Of a stretch of 7,880 nt of DNA, positions 1-6,585 are shown piece after piece (the stretch's first letter is position 1; each line of letters opens with the position of its first letter). Source of the DNA: an uncultured Bacteroidota bacterium (GTDB lineage Bacteria > Bacteroidota > Bacteroidia > Chitinophagales > Saprospiraceae); contig CALGAA010000292.1 of assembly GCA_937952445.1 (NCBI GenBank), forward strand, positions 1-7,880. The letters run 5' to 3'. A program made the position numbers and the translations under genes. The notes under the pieces are model-generated. The model made no database searches, had not been told where the DNA came from, and saw only the letters and a program-made list of their open reading frames with translations.

Positions 1-55
1 GGCCTATGGATACGCACGGCCTATGGATACGCACGGCCTATGGATACGCACGGCC
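1..55. repeat. 17-bp perfect tandem repeat, cut by the window edge
   Basis: The unit GGCCTATGGATACGCAC occurs three times without a mismatch (1-17, 18-34, 35-51) and is followed by the first four bases of a fourth copy (52-55). The array probably continues to the left of the window. The unit is the 18-bp repeat found at 87-194 with one base deleted (ATGGATACGCACGGCC-T against ATGGATACGCATGACCGT), so the two blocks share an origin. Because 17 is not a multiple of three, each copy shifts the reading frame, which argues against a coding repeat. Perfect identity between copies suggests recent expansion by slippage or unequal crossover. Confidence 0.9.
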
Positions 56-60
56 GTGCG
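47..60. repeat. 14-bp perfect palindrome at the end of the 17-bp array
   Basis: CGCACGGCCGTGCG reads the same on both strands. It forms where the last 17-bp unit meets the following unique sequence. It could be a protein-binding dyad, a cruciform or hairpin, or a by-product of the repeat's own GGCC and ACGGCCGT cores. No function is assigned. Confidence 0.6.
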
Positions 61-67
61 CATCTAC

Positions 68-85
68 GGTATCATTGTTGATACC
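68..85. repeat. Short perfect inverted repeat between the two repeat blocks
   Basis: GGTATC (68-73) and GATACC (80-85) are exact complements around a 6-nt loop, ATTGTT. It lies in the spacer that separates the 17-bp array from the 18-bp units. There is no T-run on either side, so it does not look like an intrinsic terminator. Confidence 0.5.
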
Positions 86-86
86 C

Positions 87-194
87 ATGGTCAAATGGAT
101 GCGCATGGTTGCAGGGATACGCATGGATACAAATGACCACATGGATACGCATGACCGTATGGTTGCGTACGGCCGTATGGATACGCGTGACCGT
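87..194. repeat. Six degenerate 18-bp tandem repeat units
   Basis: Six consecutive 18-bp units start at 87, 105, 123, 141, 159 and 177. Each begins with ATGG. The best conserved are ATGGATACGCATGACCGT (141-158) and ATGGATACGCGTGACCGT (177-194), which differ at one base. Weaker 9-bp periodicity continues after a 13-bp break, with ATGGATATC at 208, ATGGTTGAC at 217 and ATGCACGAC at 226. The units keep one reading frame (6 codons each, of the type MDTHDR), but the adjacent 17-bp block breaks that frame. I therefore treat the region as a non-coding minisatellite-like array lying just downstream of the his operon. Confidence 0.85.
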
Positions 195-220
195 CGCCCG
201 GGGTTTCATGGATATCATGG

Positions 221-247
221 TTGACATGCACGACCGTGCGGTATCAA
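221..247 (-). repeat. Imperfect inverted repeat downstream of hisIE
   Basis: TTGA (221-224) pairs with TCAA (244-247), and inside it GCACG (228-232) pairs with CGTGC (235-239) around two bases. It lies about 40 nt beyond the hisIE stop codon and is the nearest secondary structure to the operon end. No T-tract follows on the minus strand, so it is not a convincing intrinsic terminator. It may only reflect the palindromic character of the repeats. Confidence 0.35.
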
Positions 248-283
248 CGCCCCACCAAGACCGTCCCAATTGGAAATCGCAAA

Positions 284-904
284 TCAACCATGGTGCCTTT
301 CCTTCAACACCTGCATCACCTCCTCCAGACGGATCCCTTTTGCCGCCAGCAATACCGTAAAATGATACAATAGGTCTGCAGCTTCACCCTTAAAAAGCGC
401 TTCGTTTTCATCCTTGGCTTCGATCACCAATTCCACGGCCTCCTCCCCCACCTTCTGAGCTACCTTATTGATGCCTTTATCAAATAACAGGTTGGTATAA
501 CTACCTTCCTTCGGATTTGCCTGGCGATCCAGCACGATCTCTTCCAACCGACTCAGGTCAAAACTGTCCTCCGCCGCCAGGTCAAAGCAAGTGCGATTTC
601 CCGTATGACACACGGGTCCAACAGGTACAGCCAATACCAGCAAGGTGTCCGCATCACAATCCAGGAATATATTTTGCACATTCAGGAAATTGCCCGATGT
701 CTCCCCTTTCGTCCACAAACGCTTCTTGCGCCGGCTGTAAAACGTGACTTTGCCTTCTTCCAGGGTTTTTAGAATACTCCCGGCGTTCATATAACCTAAC
801 ATCAACACTTCCCGGTTTCGATGGTCCTGCACGATGGCCGGGACCAGACCGCCTCCTTTGTCAAAATCGATGGTGTGAATGTTTTTTGTCGTAATCTCGT
901 TCAT
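284..904 (-). CDS. hisIE: Bifunctional phosphoribosyl-AMP cyclohydrolase / phosphoribosyl-ATP pyrophosphatase
   Basis: This enzyme catalyses steps 2 and 3 of histidine synthesis in the cytoplasm: HisE removes pyrophosphate from PR-ATP, and HisI opens the adenine ring of PR-AMP. The HisI half (about residues 12-110 of 206) contains LWTKGETSGNFL (63-74) and the zinc/Mg signature DCDAD (82-86), CHTG (99-102) and CF (106-107), giving the expected cysteines 83, 99 and 106. The HisE half (about 120-205) has SYTNLL (135-140), KVGEEAVE (151-158) and the EAADLLYH helix (174-181). The 206 residues match the fused family, about 203 in E. coli. The ATG at 904 is chosen. The frame stays open to a TTG at 955, which would add 17 residues that do not look like HisI and would place the start 2 nt after the hisF stop. 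It is the last gene of the operon. Confidence 0.95.
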   Translation of the reverse strand: MNEITTKNIHTIDFDKGGGLVPAIVQDHRNREVLMLGYMNAGSILKTLEEGKVTFYSRRKKRLWTKGETSGNFLNVQNIFLDCDADTLLVLAVPVGPVCHTGNRTCFDLAAEDSFDLSRLEEIVLDRQANPKEGSYTNLLFDKGINKVAQKVGEEAVELVIEAKDENEALFKGEAADLLYHFTVLLAAKGIRLEEVMQVLKERHHG

Positions 905-922
905 ATGCTCTATATTGACCCG

Positions 923-940
923 AAACCGCAGCTCCGGTTT
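923..940 (-). other. Hairpin in the hisF-hisIE junction
   Basis: AAACCG (923-928) and CGGTTT (935-940) form a perfect 6-bp stem around a 6-nt loop, in the 53-nt gap between the hisF stop and the hisIE ATG. There is no T-run behind it, so it is not a terminator. It could influence translation start or mRNA processing, or be chance. If the TTG start at 955 were used, it would lie inside the coding sequence. Confidence 0.4.
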
Positions 941-957
941 AATTTTGGGGACCAATT

Positions 958-1710
958 CTACCGAACCGAAATCCCATTCTCCTTCAAATACGCTTTCAAT
1001 TCCGGAACAGGTACCTCGTTAAAATGAAATATCGATGCCGCCAGCGCCGCATCCGCCGCATTCGCCCGGAACAACTCCAGAAAATGAGCCTTTGTCCCTG
1101 CCCCGCCCGACGCGATCAGCGGAATTTTTATGGAACGGTTGATCCGCTCCAGTACATCTATGGCAAAACCCTGTTTGGTACCATCGTGGTCCATGGACGT
1201 AAACAAAATCTCCCCGGCCCCCCGTTTTTCACATTCCACTACCCAATCAAAAACATCCAGCTCGACTTTTTTGGTTCCTCCCGACGTATGTACATACCAT
1301 TTGTCCCCGATTTGACAGCCGTCCACCGCAATGACGATGCACTGCGAACCAAATGCTTTCGCTGCTTCGTCGATCAAATCCGGGTTTTGCACGGCTGCTG
1401 AATTAATCGCCACCTTGTCCGCCCCATTCTCCAGGGCCGTCGCCACGTCTTCCACCGTCCGGTTTCCACCTCCGATGGTAAACGGGATATTGATCTGCTC
1501 CGCTACCCGCCTGGCCAGGTGTGCGATGTTTTTTCGCTTTTCCACGGTGGCCGTAATATCCAGAAATACAAGCTCGTCAGCTCCGTGTTCGCAATACCGC
1601 AACGCCAGTTCGACCGGGTCACCTGCATCCCGTAATTTTACAAAATTGACCCCTTTAACCGTCCGCCCGTCCTTCACATCCAGGCACGGGATAATTCGTT
1701 TCGCTATCAT
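958..1710 (-). CDS. hisF: Imidazole glycerol phosphate synthase, cyclase subunit
   Basis: HisF is the synthase half of the HisH-HisF complex. It uses ammonia channelled from HisH to convert PRFAR into imidazole glycerol phosphate and AICAR, the latter returning to purine synthesis. The 250-residue protein is a full-length half-barrel duplication. The two catalytic aspartates are visible: Asp11 in PCLDVKDGR and Asp130 in IAVDG. Phosphate loops appear as GGG (80-82) and ASGGAG (200-205), with DHDGTKQGF (174-182) and the C-terminal ASIFHF (225-230) typical of the family. Residue 83 is Asn (GGGN), where Ile is more usual. The ATG overlaps the hisA stop as ATGA (4 nt), implying translational coupling. 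The stop is TAG. Confidence 0.97.
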   Translation of the reverse strand: MIAKRIIPCLDVKDGRTVKGVNFVKLRDAGDPVELALRYCEHGADELVFLDITATVEKRKNIAHLARRVAEQINIPFTIGGGNRTVEDVATALENGADKVAINSAAVQNPDLIDEAAKAFGSQCIVIAVDGCQIGDKWYVHTSGGTKKVELDVFDWVVECEKRGAGEILFTSMDHDGTKQGFAIDVLERINRSIKIPLIASGGAGTKAHFLELFRANAADAALAASIFHFNEVPVPELKAYLKENGISVR

Positions 1711-2426
1711 CCGATAAATTTTTCAAGTTCCCTGAGCGTAATCGCATTTTCATAAATGGCTTTCCCAATGATCACGCCTTCACAGCCGATCCTTTCCATT
1801 TCTTCCACATCACCCATGTGCCGGATTCCTCCGCTGGCGATCAAATATATAGTGGGAACCGTATCCAATAAAGAGGAATACAATTCCGTGGCCGGGCCTT
1901 CCATCATCCCATCCCGGTCAATATCCGTACACAAAACATACTGCACCCGGGAATCGTGATAATCCCGGACGACCTGTTCCAGATCCATCCTGGTCGTCTC
2001 CTGCCACCCCCCCACGGCGATTTTTCCCTGACGGGCATCCGCTCCCAGAATGATTTTTTCCTCTCCATACGTCTCCAAAATACCGAAAAACATCTCTTCA
2101 TCGCGAAATGCCATGCTCCCGATCACCACCTGACTTGCCCCGCTGTCTAAGGCCGTTTCGACATCTTCCGGACTGCGAATACCGCCTCCAAAGTCCACGG
2201 CCAGGTTGGTCCGCGTAGCGATTTTTTCCAGAATCCTGAAATTCACTACCTTCCCGGCTTTGGCCCCGTCCAGATCCACCAAATGTAAAAATTCGATGCC
2301 GTGATCCTCAAATTCCTTCGCCACATCCAGTGGATCGTTTCGATAAATCGTTTTTTTCTTAAAATCACCTTTTTCCAAACGGACACATTTCCCATCAATC
2401 AGATCAATGGCCGGTATAATTCTCAT
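1707..2426 (-). CDS. hisA: ProFAR isomerase (phosphoribosylformimino-AICAR-P isomerase)
   Basis: HisA carries out the Amadori rearrangement of ProFAR to PRFAR, the substrate of HisF, using a (beta/alpha)8 barrel related to HisF. The 239-residue length fits the family. The catalytic acid/base residues are Asp8 (PAIDLIDGKCVRL) and Asp130 (GADAR). Also visible are FGGGIRS (79-85), GGW (139-141), TDIDRDGM (167-174) and ASGGI (197-201). The Asp170 position of TDIDRDG is often Ser in other lineages. The ATG lies 2 nt after the hisH stop with no Shine-Dalgarno sequence, and its TGA stop overlaps the hisF ATG. Confidence 0.97.
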   Translation of the reverse strand: MRIIPAIDLIDGKCVRLEKGDFKKKTIYRNDPLDVAKEFEDHGIEFLHLVDLDGAKAGKVVNFRILEKIATRTNLAVDFGGGIRSPEDVETALDSGASQVVIGSMAFRDEEMFFGILETYGEEKIILGADARQGKIAVGGWQETTRMDLEQVVRDYHDSRVQYVLCTDIDRDGMMEGPATELYSSLLDTVPTIYLIASGGIRHMGDVEEMERIGCEGVIIGKAIYENAITLRELEKFIG

Positions 2427-2428
2427 AG

Positions 2429-3019
2429 TTATAAATTTATAAAATTCTCAATGAGTTGGTGCCCCACCAAACCCGACTTTTCGGGGTGAAACTGGGTCGC
2501 CATATAGTTGTCCCGCGCCAGCACCGACGTAAATTCCACTCCGTATATGGTCCGGCCTATGGTTGCCGGCGCGATCGCAGCGTAATAACTGTGCACAAAA
2601 TAGAAAAAAGAATCCTGAGGTATACCCCGCAGCAGATCATGATCCGCAAAACGCATGGTATTCCAGCCCATATGGGGGACCTTCATTCCCTGACGGTCGG
2701 GAAAACGTACCACCGGGATATCAAACACGCCCAGACAATCCACATCCCCCTCTTCCGAATGGCGACACATGAGCTGGAGGCCCAGGCAAATGCCCAGAAA
2801 AGGACCCGTGTATGCCCGAATGACCTCGTCGAGGTGATGGGTTCGCAGGTATTTCATCGTGGTACTCGCCTCCCCTACCCCGGGAAAAATGATTTTATCT
2901 GCCTTGATCAACCGGTCCGGATCTCCGGTAAGTACGGGTTTGACATTCAGCCGCTCCAGCGCAAAAAGCACCGACTGAATATTCCCCGCGTTGTAATTGA
3001 GGACGGCGATTTCTTTCAT
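2429..3019 (-). CDS. hisH: Imidazole glycerol phosphate synthase, glutamine amidotransferase subunit
   Basis: HisH is a class I (triad) glutaminase that feeds ammonia to HisF. Its 196 residues are the normal length. The catalytic triad is Cys78 in GICLGLQLM, His178 and Glu180 in QFHPEKSG. The PGVG strand (46-49) and the conserved HMGWN (116-120) are present, as is FVHSYY (141-146) facing the HisF interface. The ATG overlaps the hisB stop as ATGA. The gene sits two positions before its partner hisF, with hisA between them, the common order in fused his operons. Confidence 0.97.
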   Translation of the reverse strand: MKEIAVLNYNAGNIQSVLFALERLNVKPVLTGDPDRLIKADKIIFPGVGEASTTMKYLRTHHLDEVIRAYTGPFLGICLGLQLMCRHSEEGDVDCLGVFDIPVVRFPDRQGMKVPHMGWNTMRFADHDLLRGIPQDSFFYFVHSYYAAIAPATIGRTIYGVEFTSVLARDNYMATQFHPEKSGLVGHQLIENFINL

Positions 3020-4149
3020 AAAACTCCTTTGGTGCTGGCTAAGGTCAAATCGTTTTTATCCCTTCGGATCGCGGATTTCAAAGCGCGGGCAAAAGCCTTG
3101 AAAATCGACTCGATCTTGTGGTGATCATTCTCGCCCCGGGCATCGATTTGGAGATTCATCCGGGCTTCGTCGGAGAACGATTTAAAAAAGTGCGAAAACA
3201 TTTCCGTGGGGACGTCTCCGATCCGGTCCCGCAGGAATTTCACATCCCACAAAAACCAGGGACGGCCACCAAAATCCATGAGAACCAGTGCTCTGCAATC
3301 GTCCATCGGCAGCGAAAATCCATACCTCGCCATTCCGATTTTGGCCCCCATGGCTTCCCGAAAAGCAGCTCCGAGCGCCAGCCCCGTGTCTTCTACCGTG
3401 TGGTGTTCGTCGACGTGCAGATCGCCGTCCACCTCCAGCACCAGATCGATTCCGCCGTGCCGGGCAATTTGATCGAGCATATGGTCAAAAAACGACAGCC
3501 CCGTCGAAATTTGAGATTGTCCGGACCCGTCGAGATCCAGGGAAAGTTTAATTTTCGTTTCGTGGGTATCCCGTTCATAAGTCACTTTTCTCGGCAAACC
3601 GACCAGGTAATCCCGGATTTCAGCCCACGTATTGGCTCTCAGCGCCACAGAACCGGCCCAATCTTCTGTCCCCGTCTCGCGTTGATCCAGCGGATCAATG
3701 GATTGGCCGAGAAGAATCCCCTTCGCTCCGAGGTTGCGAGCGAGTAACATATCCGTTTTCCGGTCTCCGATCACGAACGATTTTTCCAGATCAAACTCGC
3801 CGTGCAGGTATTCGGTCAACATCGCCGTTCCCGGTTTACGGGTAGGCTTGTTCTCATGGGGAAAACTCCGGTCGATATGGACGTTGCGAAACCGGATGCC
3901 TTCGCTCTCCAGGATTTCCAGCAGCAGATTTTGGGGTCCCCAAAACGTATCCTCCGGATATGAATCCGTGCCCAGCCCGTCCTGATTGGTCACCATGACC
4001 AGTTCGTAGGTTTTCAGGGCCACGATGTCCCGCAGCGCGGAAATGCAACCGGGAACCAGTTTAAATTTTTCATACGAATCCACCTGGTAATCTTCCGGGG
4101 GCTCTTGAAGCAGGACGCCATCGCGATCGATGAACAGGAGTTTTTTCAT
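3016..4149 (-). CDS. hisB: Bifunctional histidinol-phosphatase / imidazole glycerol-phosphate dehydratase
   Basis: The protein (377 residues) combines step 8 (N-terminal HAD phosphatase) and step 6 (C-terminal IGP dehydratase). HAD motifs: Asp8 and Asp10 in FIDRDGV, Thr54 in VTNQDGLG, Lys105 in TRKPGT, and GDRKTD (128-133) for Mg2+. The zinc-binding cysteines of the E. coli enzyme (C-x-H and C-x-C) are absent; the loop reads HIDRSFPHENKPT (91-103). The dehydratase starts near residue 188. It has FFDHMLDQIARHGG (220-233), DEHHTVEDTG (247-256), MFSHFF (317-322) and NDHHKIE (341-347), which supply the duplicated His/Glu Mn2+ sites, and ends in STKGVL as usual. The ATG overlaps the hisC TGA. The E. 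coli homologue has 355 residues; the extra length is mostly in the linker region around 145-185. Confidence 0.97.
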   Translation of the reverse strand: MKKLLFIDRDGVLLQEPPEDYQVDSYEKFKLVPGCISALRDIVALKTYELVMVTNQDGLGTDSYPEDTFWGPQNLLLEILESEGIRFRNVHIDRSFPHENKPTRKPGTAMLTEYLHGEFDLEKSFVIGDRKTDMLLARNLGAKGILLGQSIDPLDQRETGTEDWAGSVALRANTWAEIRDYLVGLPRKVTYERDTHETKIKLSLDLDGSGQSQISTGLSFFDHMLDQIARHGGIDLVLEVDGDLHVDEHHTVEDTGLALGAAFREAMGAKIGMARYGFSLPMDDCRALVLMDFGGRPWFLWDVKFLRDRIGDVPTEMFSHFFKSFSDEARMNLQIDARGENDHHKIESIFKAFARALKSAIRRDKNDLTLASTKGVL

Positions 4150-5198
4150 TTTTTGGTCAAAATTTTAAGTTGTTTCATAAACAAGGTATTTTCCGATTCG
4201 GTCCCGATGGTCACGCGCAGGCAATCCTGGCACAGCGGAGTGGTATGGCGGTTTCGCACGACGATGCCTGCCGCCTTCAGTCCCGCAAAAATTTCCTGGG
4301 AATTTTGGATGCGGAAGAGGACAAAATTGGCATCGGTGGGGAAAACGTCGGTGACGGCTTCCAGCGATTCCAAAAACTGGATGACCCGGTCCCGTTCCTG
4401 CAGAATCCGGCTCACCTCCTTGCGCATCGAAACGGTGTCGTCCAATAATCCGGTAATGTACCGTTGGGTATATTCGTTGACGTTGTAGGGGGGCTTGACC
4501 GCGTTCATCAACCGAATAATCCACGGGGAAGCAAACGCCATTCCACATCGCAAACCCGCCATACCCCACGCTTTGCTAAACGTTTGCAAAACCACCAGAT
4601 TGGGAAAATCCGGGATGATATTCACCATCGAAGGTTCGTTTGAAAAATCGATGTAGGCCTCATCCACTACTACGATCCCCGGAAAATTCCGGAGCAGATC
4701 GATGATGATTTGCTGGTCCTGGAGATTGCCCGTCGGATTGTTGGGACTGCAAATCCACAGTATGCGATCGTGGGGCCGGACGTTGTCCAGAAGCTGATCC
4801 CGGTCGATGTCAAACGATTCCGTGAGCATGGTCGTGTTGACCTGCACATCATTGATATCGGCGGCCACGCGGTACATACCGTAGGTCGGCTCCAGTACGT
4901 GGATCGCGTCCTGTCCGGGGTTGCAGAAAATCCGGATCAGAATATCGATGGGTTCGTCGCTGCCATTGCCGATGAATATAGAATCGGTGGGCAGTCCTTT
5001 TAATTTGGACAATTTCTTTTTCAGCGACGATTGCAACGGGTCGGGATACCGGTTGTACACGTGGTAATCGTTCGGATTTTCGTTGGCATCGAGATGGACC
5101 TTAGCCTCGCCGGTAAATTCGTGTCGGGCAGACGAATACGGGACCAACGTTTTGATATTGTCCCGCACCAATTTGAAGTATTGCTGGAAATCTTCCAT
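4146..5198 (-). CDS. hisC: Histidinol-phosphate aminotransferase
   Basis: HisC is a PLP enzyme of fold type I that transfers an amino group from glutamate to imidazole acetol phosphate (step 7). With the ATG at 5198 the protein has 350 residues, the family's normal size. PLP-site residues are visible: NGSDE (78-82), Tyr106 in EPTYGMYR, Asn154 in CSPNNPTGN, Asp179 and Tyr182 in VDEAYIDF, the Schiff-base Lys209 in QTFSKAWGMAGLR, and Arg217. Arg328 in LRVTIG would bind the substrate carboxylate of glutamate or the phosphate. The frame is open upstream to an ATG at 5294, but that would overlap hisD by about 70 nt and add 32 residues without homology, so it is rejected. There are 28 nt between the hisD stop and this start. 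Confidence 0.96.
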   Translation of the reverse strand: MEDFQQYFKLVRDNIKTLVPYSSARHEFTGEAKVHLDANENPNDYHVYNRYPDPLQSSLKKKLSKLKGLPTDSIFIGNGSDEPIDILIRIFCNPGQDAIHVLEPTYGMYRVAADINDVQVNTTMLTESFDIDRDQLLDNVRPHDRILWICSPNNPTGNLQDQQIIIDLLRNFPGIVVVDEAYIDFSNEPSMVNIIPDFPNLVVLQTFSKAWGMAGLRCGMAFASPWIIRLMNAVKPPYNVNEYTQRYITGLLDDTVSMRKEVSRILQERDRVIQFLESLEAVTDVFPTDANFVLFRIQNSQEIFAGLKAAGIVVRNRHTTPLCQDCLRVTIGTESENTLFMKQLKILTKK

Positions 5199-5226
5199 CT
5201 TTTTTATACGTCTTAATGTTTCTTTT

Positions 5227-6525
5227 TCAGGATTGTTTTTGAAATTCCATGCGGACATCCACCGCCCGGCGGTGCGCATCGAGTTGTTCGGCATCCGCCA
5301 GCGTCCGGAGCGTTTCAGCCAGACCGGTCAATCCTTCCCGGCTCAGTTCCTGGAACGTGATCTTTTTCACGAACGAATCCAGCGACACCCCGGAATACAC
5401 CCGCGCCGCGCCATTCGTCGGCAGGGTATGATTGGTCCCCGAAGCGTAATCCCCGGCCGTTTCGGGGCTGTACGGTCCGATAAACACCGATCCGGCATTT
5501 TTGATTTCCCTCAAATCGTATCGATTCCGCTCCCGTTGGATAATCAGGTGTTCGGGCGCGTACCAGTTGATCAGATCAATCGCCTCCCTGCGCTCCACCG
5601 CGATCATCACGCAGTGCCGGAGCGCCTCATCGATGATTTCCAGTCGTGTCAAATGAGCTTTTTGGGCGTTGACCGCATCTCGTGTCTGCTGCGCGAAATC
5701 AAGGCTGTCGCAGATCAACACCACCTGGCTGTCTCCCCCGTGTTCGGCCTGGGCAAGCAAATCAGCGGCCACAAATTCGGGATGCGCGTCGTCATCGGCC
5801 CAGACCAACACCTCTGAGGGTCCGGCCGGCATATCGATGGCGGTTCCCGTGGACTGAACCGCAAGTTTGGCCCGGGTCACAAACTGATTTCCGGGCCCAA
5901 ATATTTTATCGACGCGGGGAATCGATTCGGTACCGTAAGCCATCGCCGCGATGGCCTGGCTTCCGCCCACCTTATATACATCGCGGATGCCACACAGGGA
6001 GGCGGCATATAAAATGGCGGGATGGATTTGCCCGTGTGCATCGGGGGGAGAACACAGGACGATTTTTTCGCAACCCGCGATTTGGGCGGGCACGCCGAGC
6101 ATCAATACGGTCGAAATCAGCGGTGCTTTTCCACCGGGGATATAGAGGCCCACGGAGTCGATCGGCCGGTTCTCCCGCCAGCAAAACACACCGGGCCGGG
6201 TTTCGATTTTCCGCACTTCTTCGTCCTGGCTTTGGTGAAACACTTCGATATTGGCCCTGGCGATCAGCAGGGCAGATTTCAAATCGCGGTCCACCTGGCT
6301 GATGGCGGCTTCGATTTCGGCATCGCAGACCCGCACCGCATCGATCCTGACTCCATCGAGTTGTTCGGTCAGATTGATCAACGCCTGATCTCCTCCGGTC
6401 CGCACCTGGTGCAGAATGTCGGCGACGATCTGATTGATTTGTTCGTTCGAACTCGCCCCGTCGTGATCCGGCCTTTGCAGGGCTCGCATGGCCTCGTTTC
6501 TTAGGGGTCGGTCGAGAATTTTCAT
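5227..6525 (-). CDS. hisD: Histidinol dehydrogenase
   Basis: HisD is a zinc enzyme that oxidises L-histidinol to L-histidine in two NAD+-dependent steps (steps 9 and 10). The 432 residues are nearly the same as E. coli (434), and the key residues align almost without offset. Gln259 and His262 (QAEH) bind zinc, Glu325 and His326 (YAPEHL) are the catalytic acid/base pair, Asp359 (GDYASG) completes zinc binding, and His418 lies in LDAHRRA. Further signatures are VGGSQAIAAMAYGT (186-199), FGPGNQFV (209-216) and GPSEVL (235-240). The start is an ATG without a Shine-Dalgarno sequence, 60 nt after the hisG stop, the longest internal gap of the operon. I see no terminator or promoter in that gap. Confidence 0.97.
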   Translation of the reverse strand: MKILDRPLRNEAMRALQRPDHDGASSNEQINQIVADILHQVRTGGDQALINLTEQLDGVRIDAVRVCDAEIEAAISQVDRDLKSALLIARANIEVFHQSQDEEVRKIETRPGVFCWRENRPIDSVGLYIPGGKAPLISTVLMLGVPAQIAGCEKIVLCSPPDAHGQIHPAILYAASLCGIRDVYKVGGSQAIAAMAYGTESIPRVDKIFGPGNQFVTRAKLAVQSTGTAIDMPAGPSEVLVWADDDAHPEFVAADLLAQAEHGGDSQVVLICDSLDFAQQTRDAVNAQKAHLTRLEIIDEALRHCVMIAVERREAIDLINWYAPEHLIIQRERNRYDLREIKNAGSVFIGPYSPETAGDYASGTNHTLPTNGAARVYSGVSLDSFVKKITFQELSREGLTGLAETLRTLADAEQLDAHRRAVDVRMEFQKQS

Positions 6526-6585
6526 AATGTACGATTGATGTTAAAGTATAGGTTGAGGTCGGGTGGTTGAGAACGTGTTTGGATG

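Noticed and set aside
6..224. Plus-strand open frame across the tandem repeats (72 codons, with MDTHDR-like units)
   Set aside because: The 17-bp copies change frame at every unit, so the frame is open only because the repeat lacks stops. No start context or homologous domain is visible.
72..287. Minus-strand frame of 71 codons beginning at the hisIE stop and running through the repeats
   Set aside because: It needs a TTG start overlapping hisIE, has no recognisable domain, and most of it is translated repeat DNA.
2456..3124. Long plus-strand open frames antisense to the his genes (for example 2456-3124, 3118-3747, 5083-5817)
   Set aside because: They lie opposite strongly conserved genes, have low-complexity basic composition and match no family; they are codon-bias shadows.
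5199..5294. Extended hisC start at 5294
   Set aside because: It would overlap hisD by about 70 nt, and the added 32 residues are the other-frame reading of the conserved HisD C-terminus. The ATG at 5198 gives the normal HisC length.
6526..6585. Possible internal promoter or terminator in the 60-nt hisG-hisD gap
   Set aside because: No TAnnTTTG element and no hairpin with a T-run can be found there on the minus strand.
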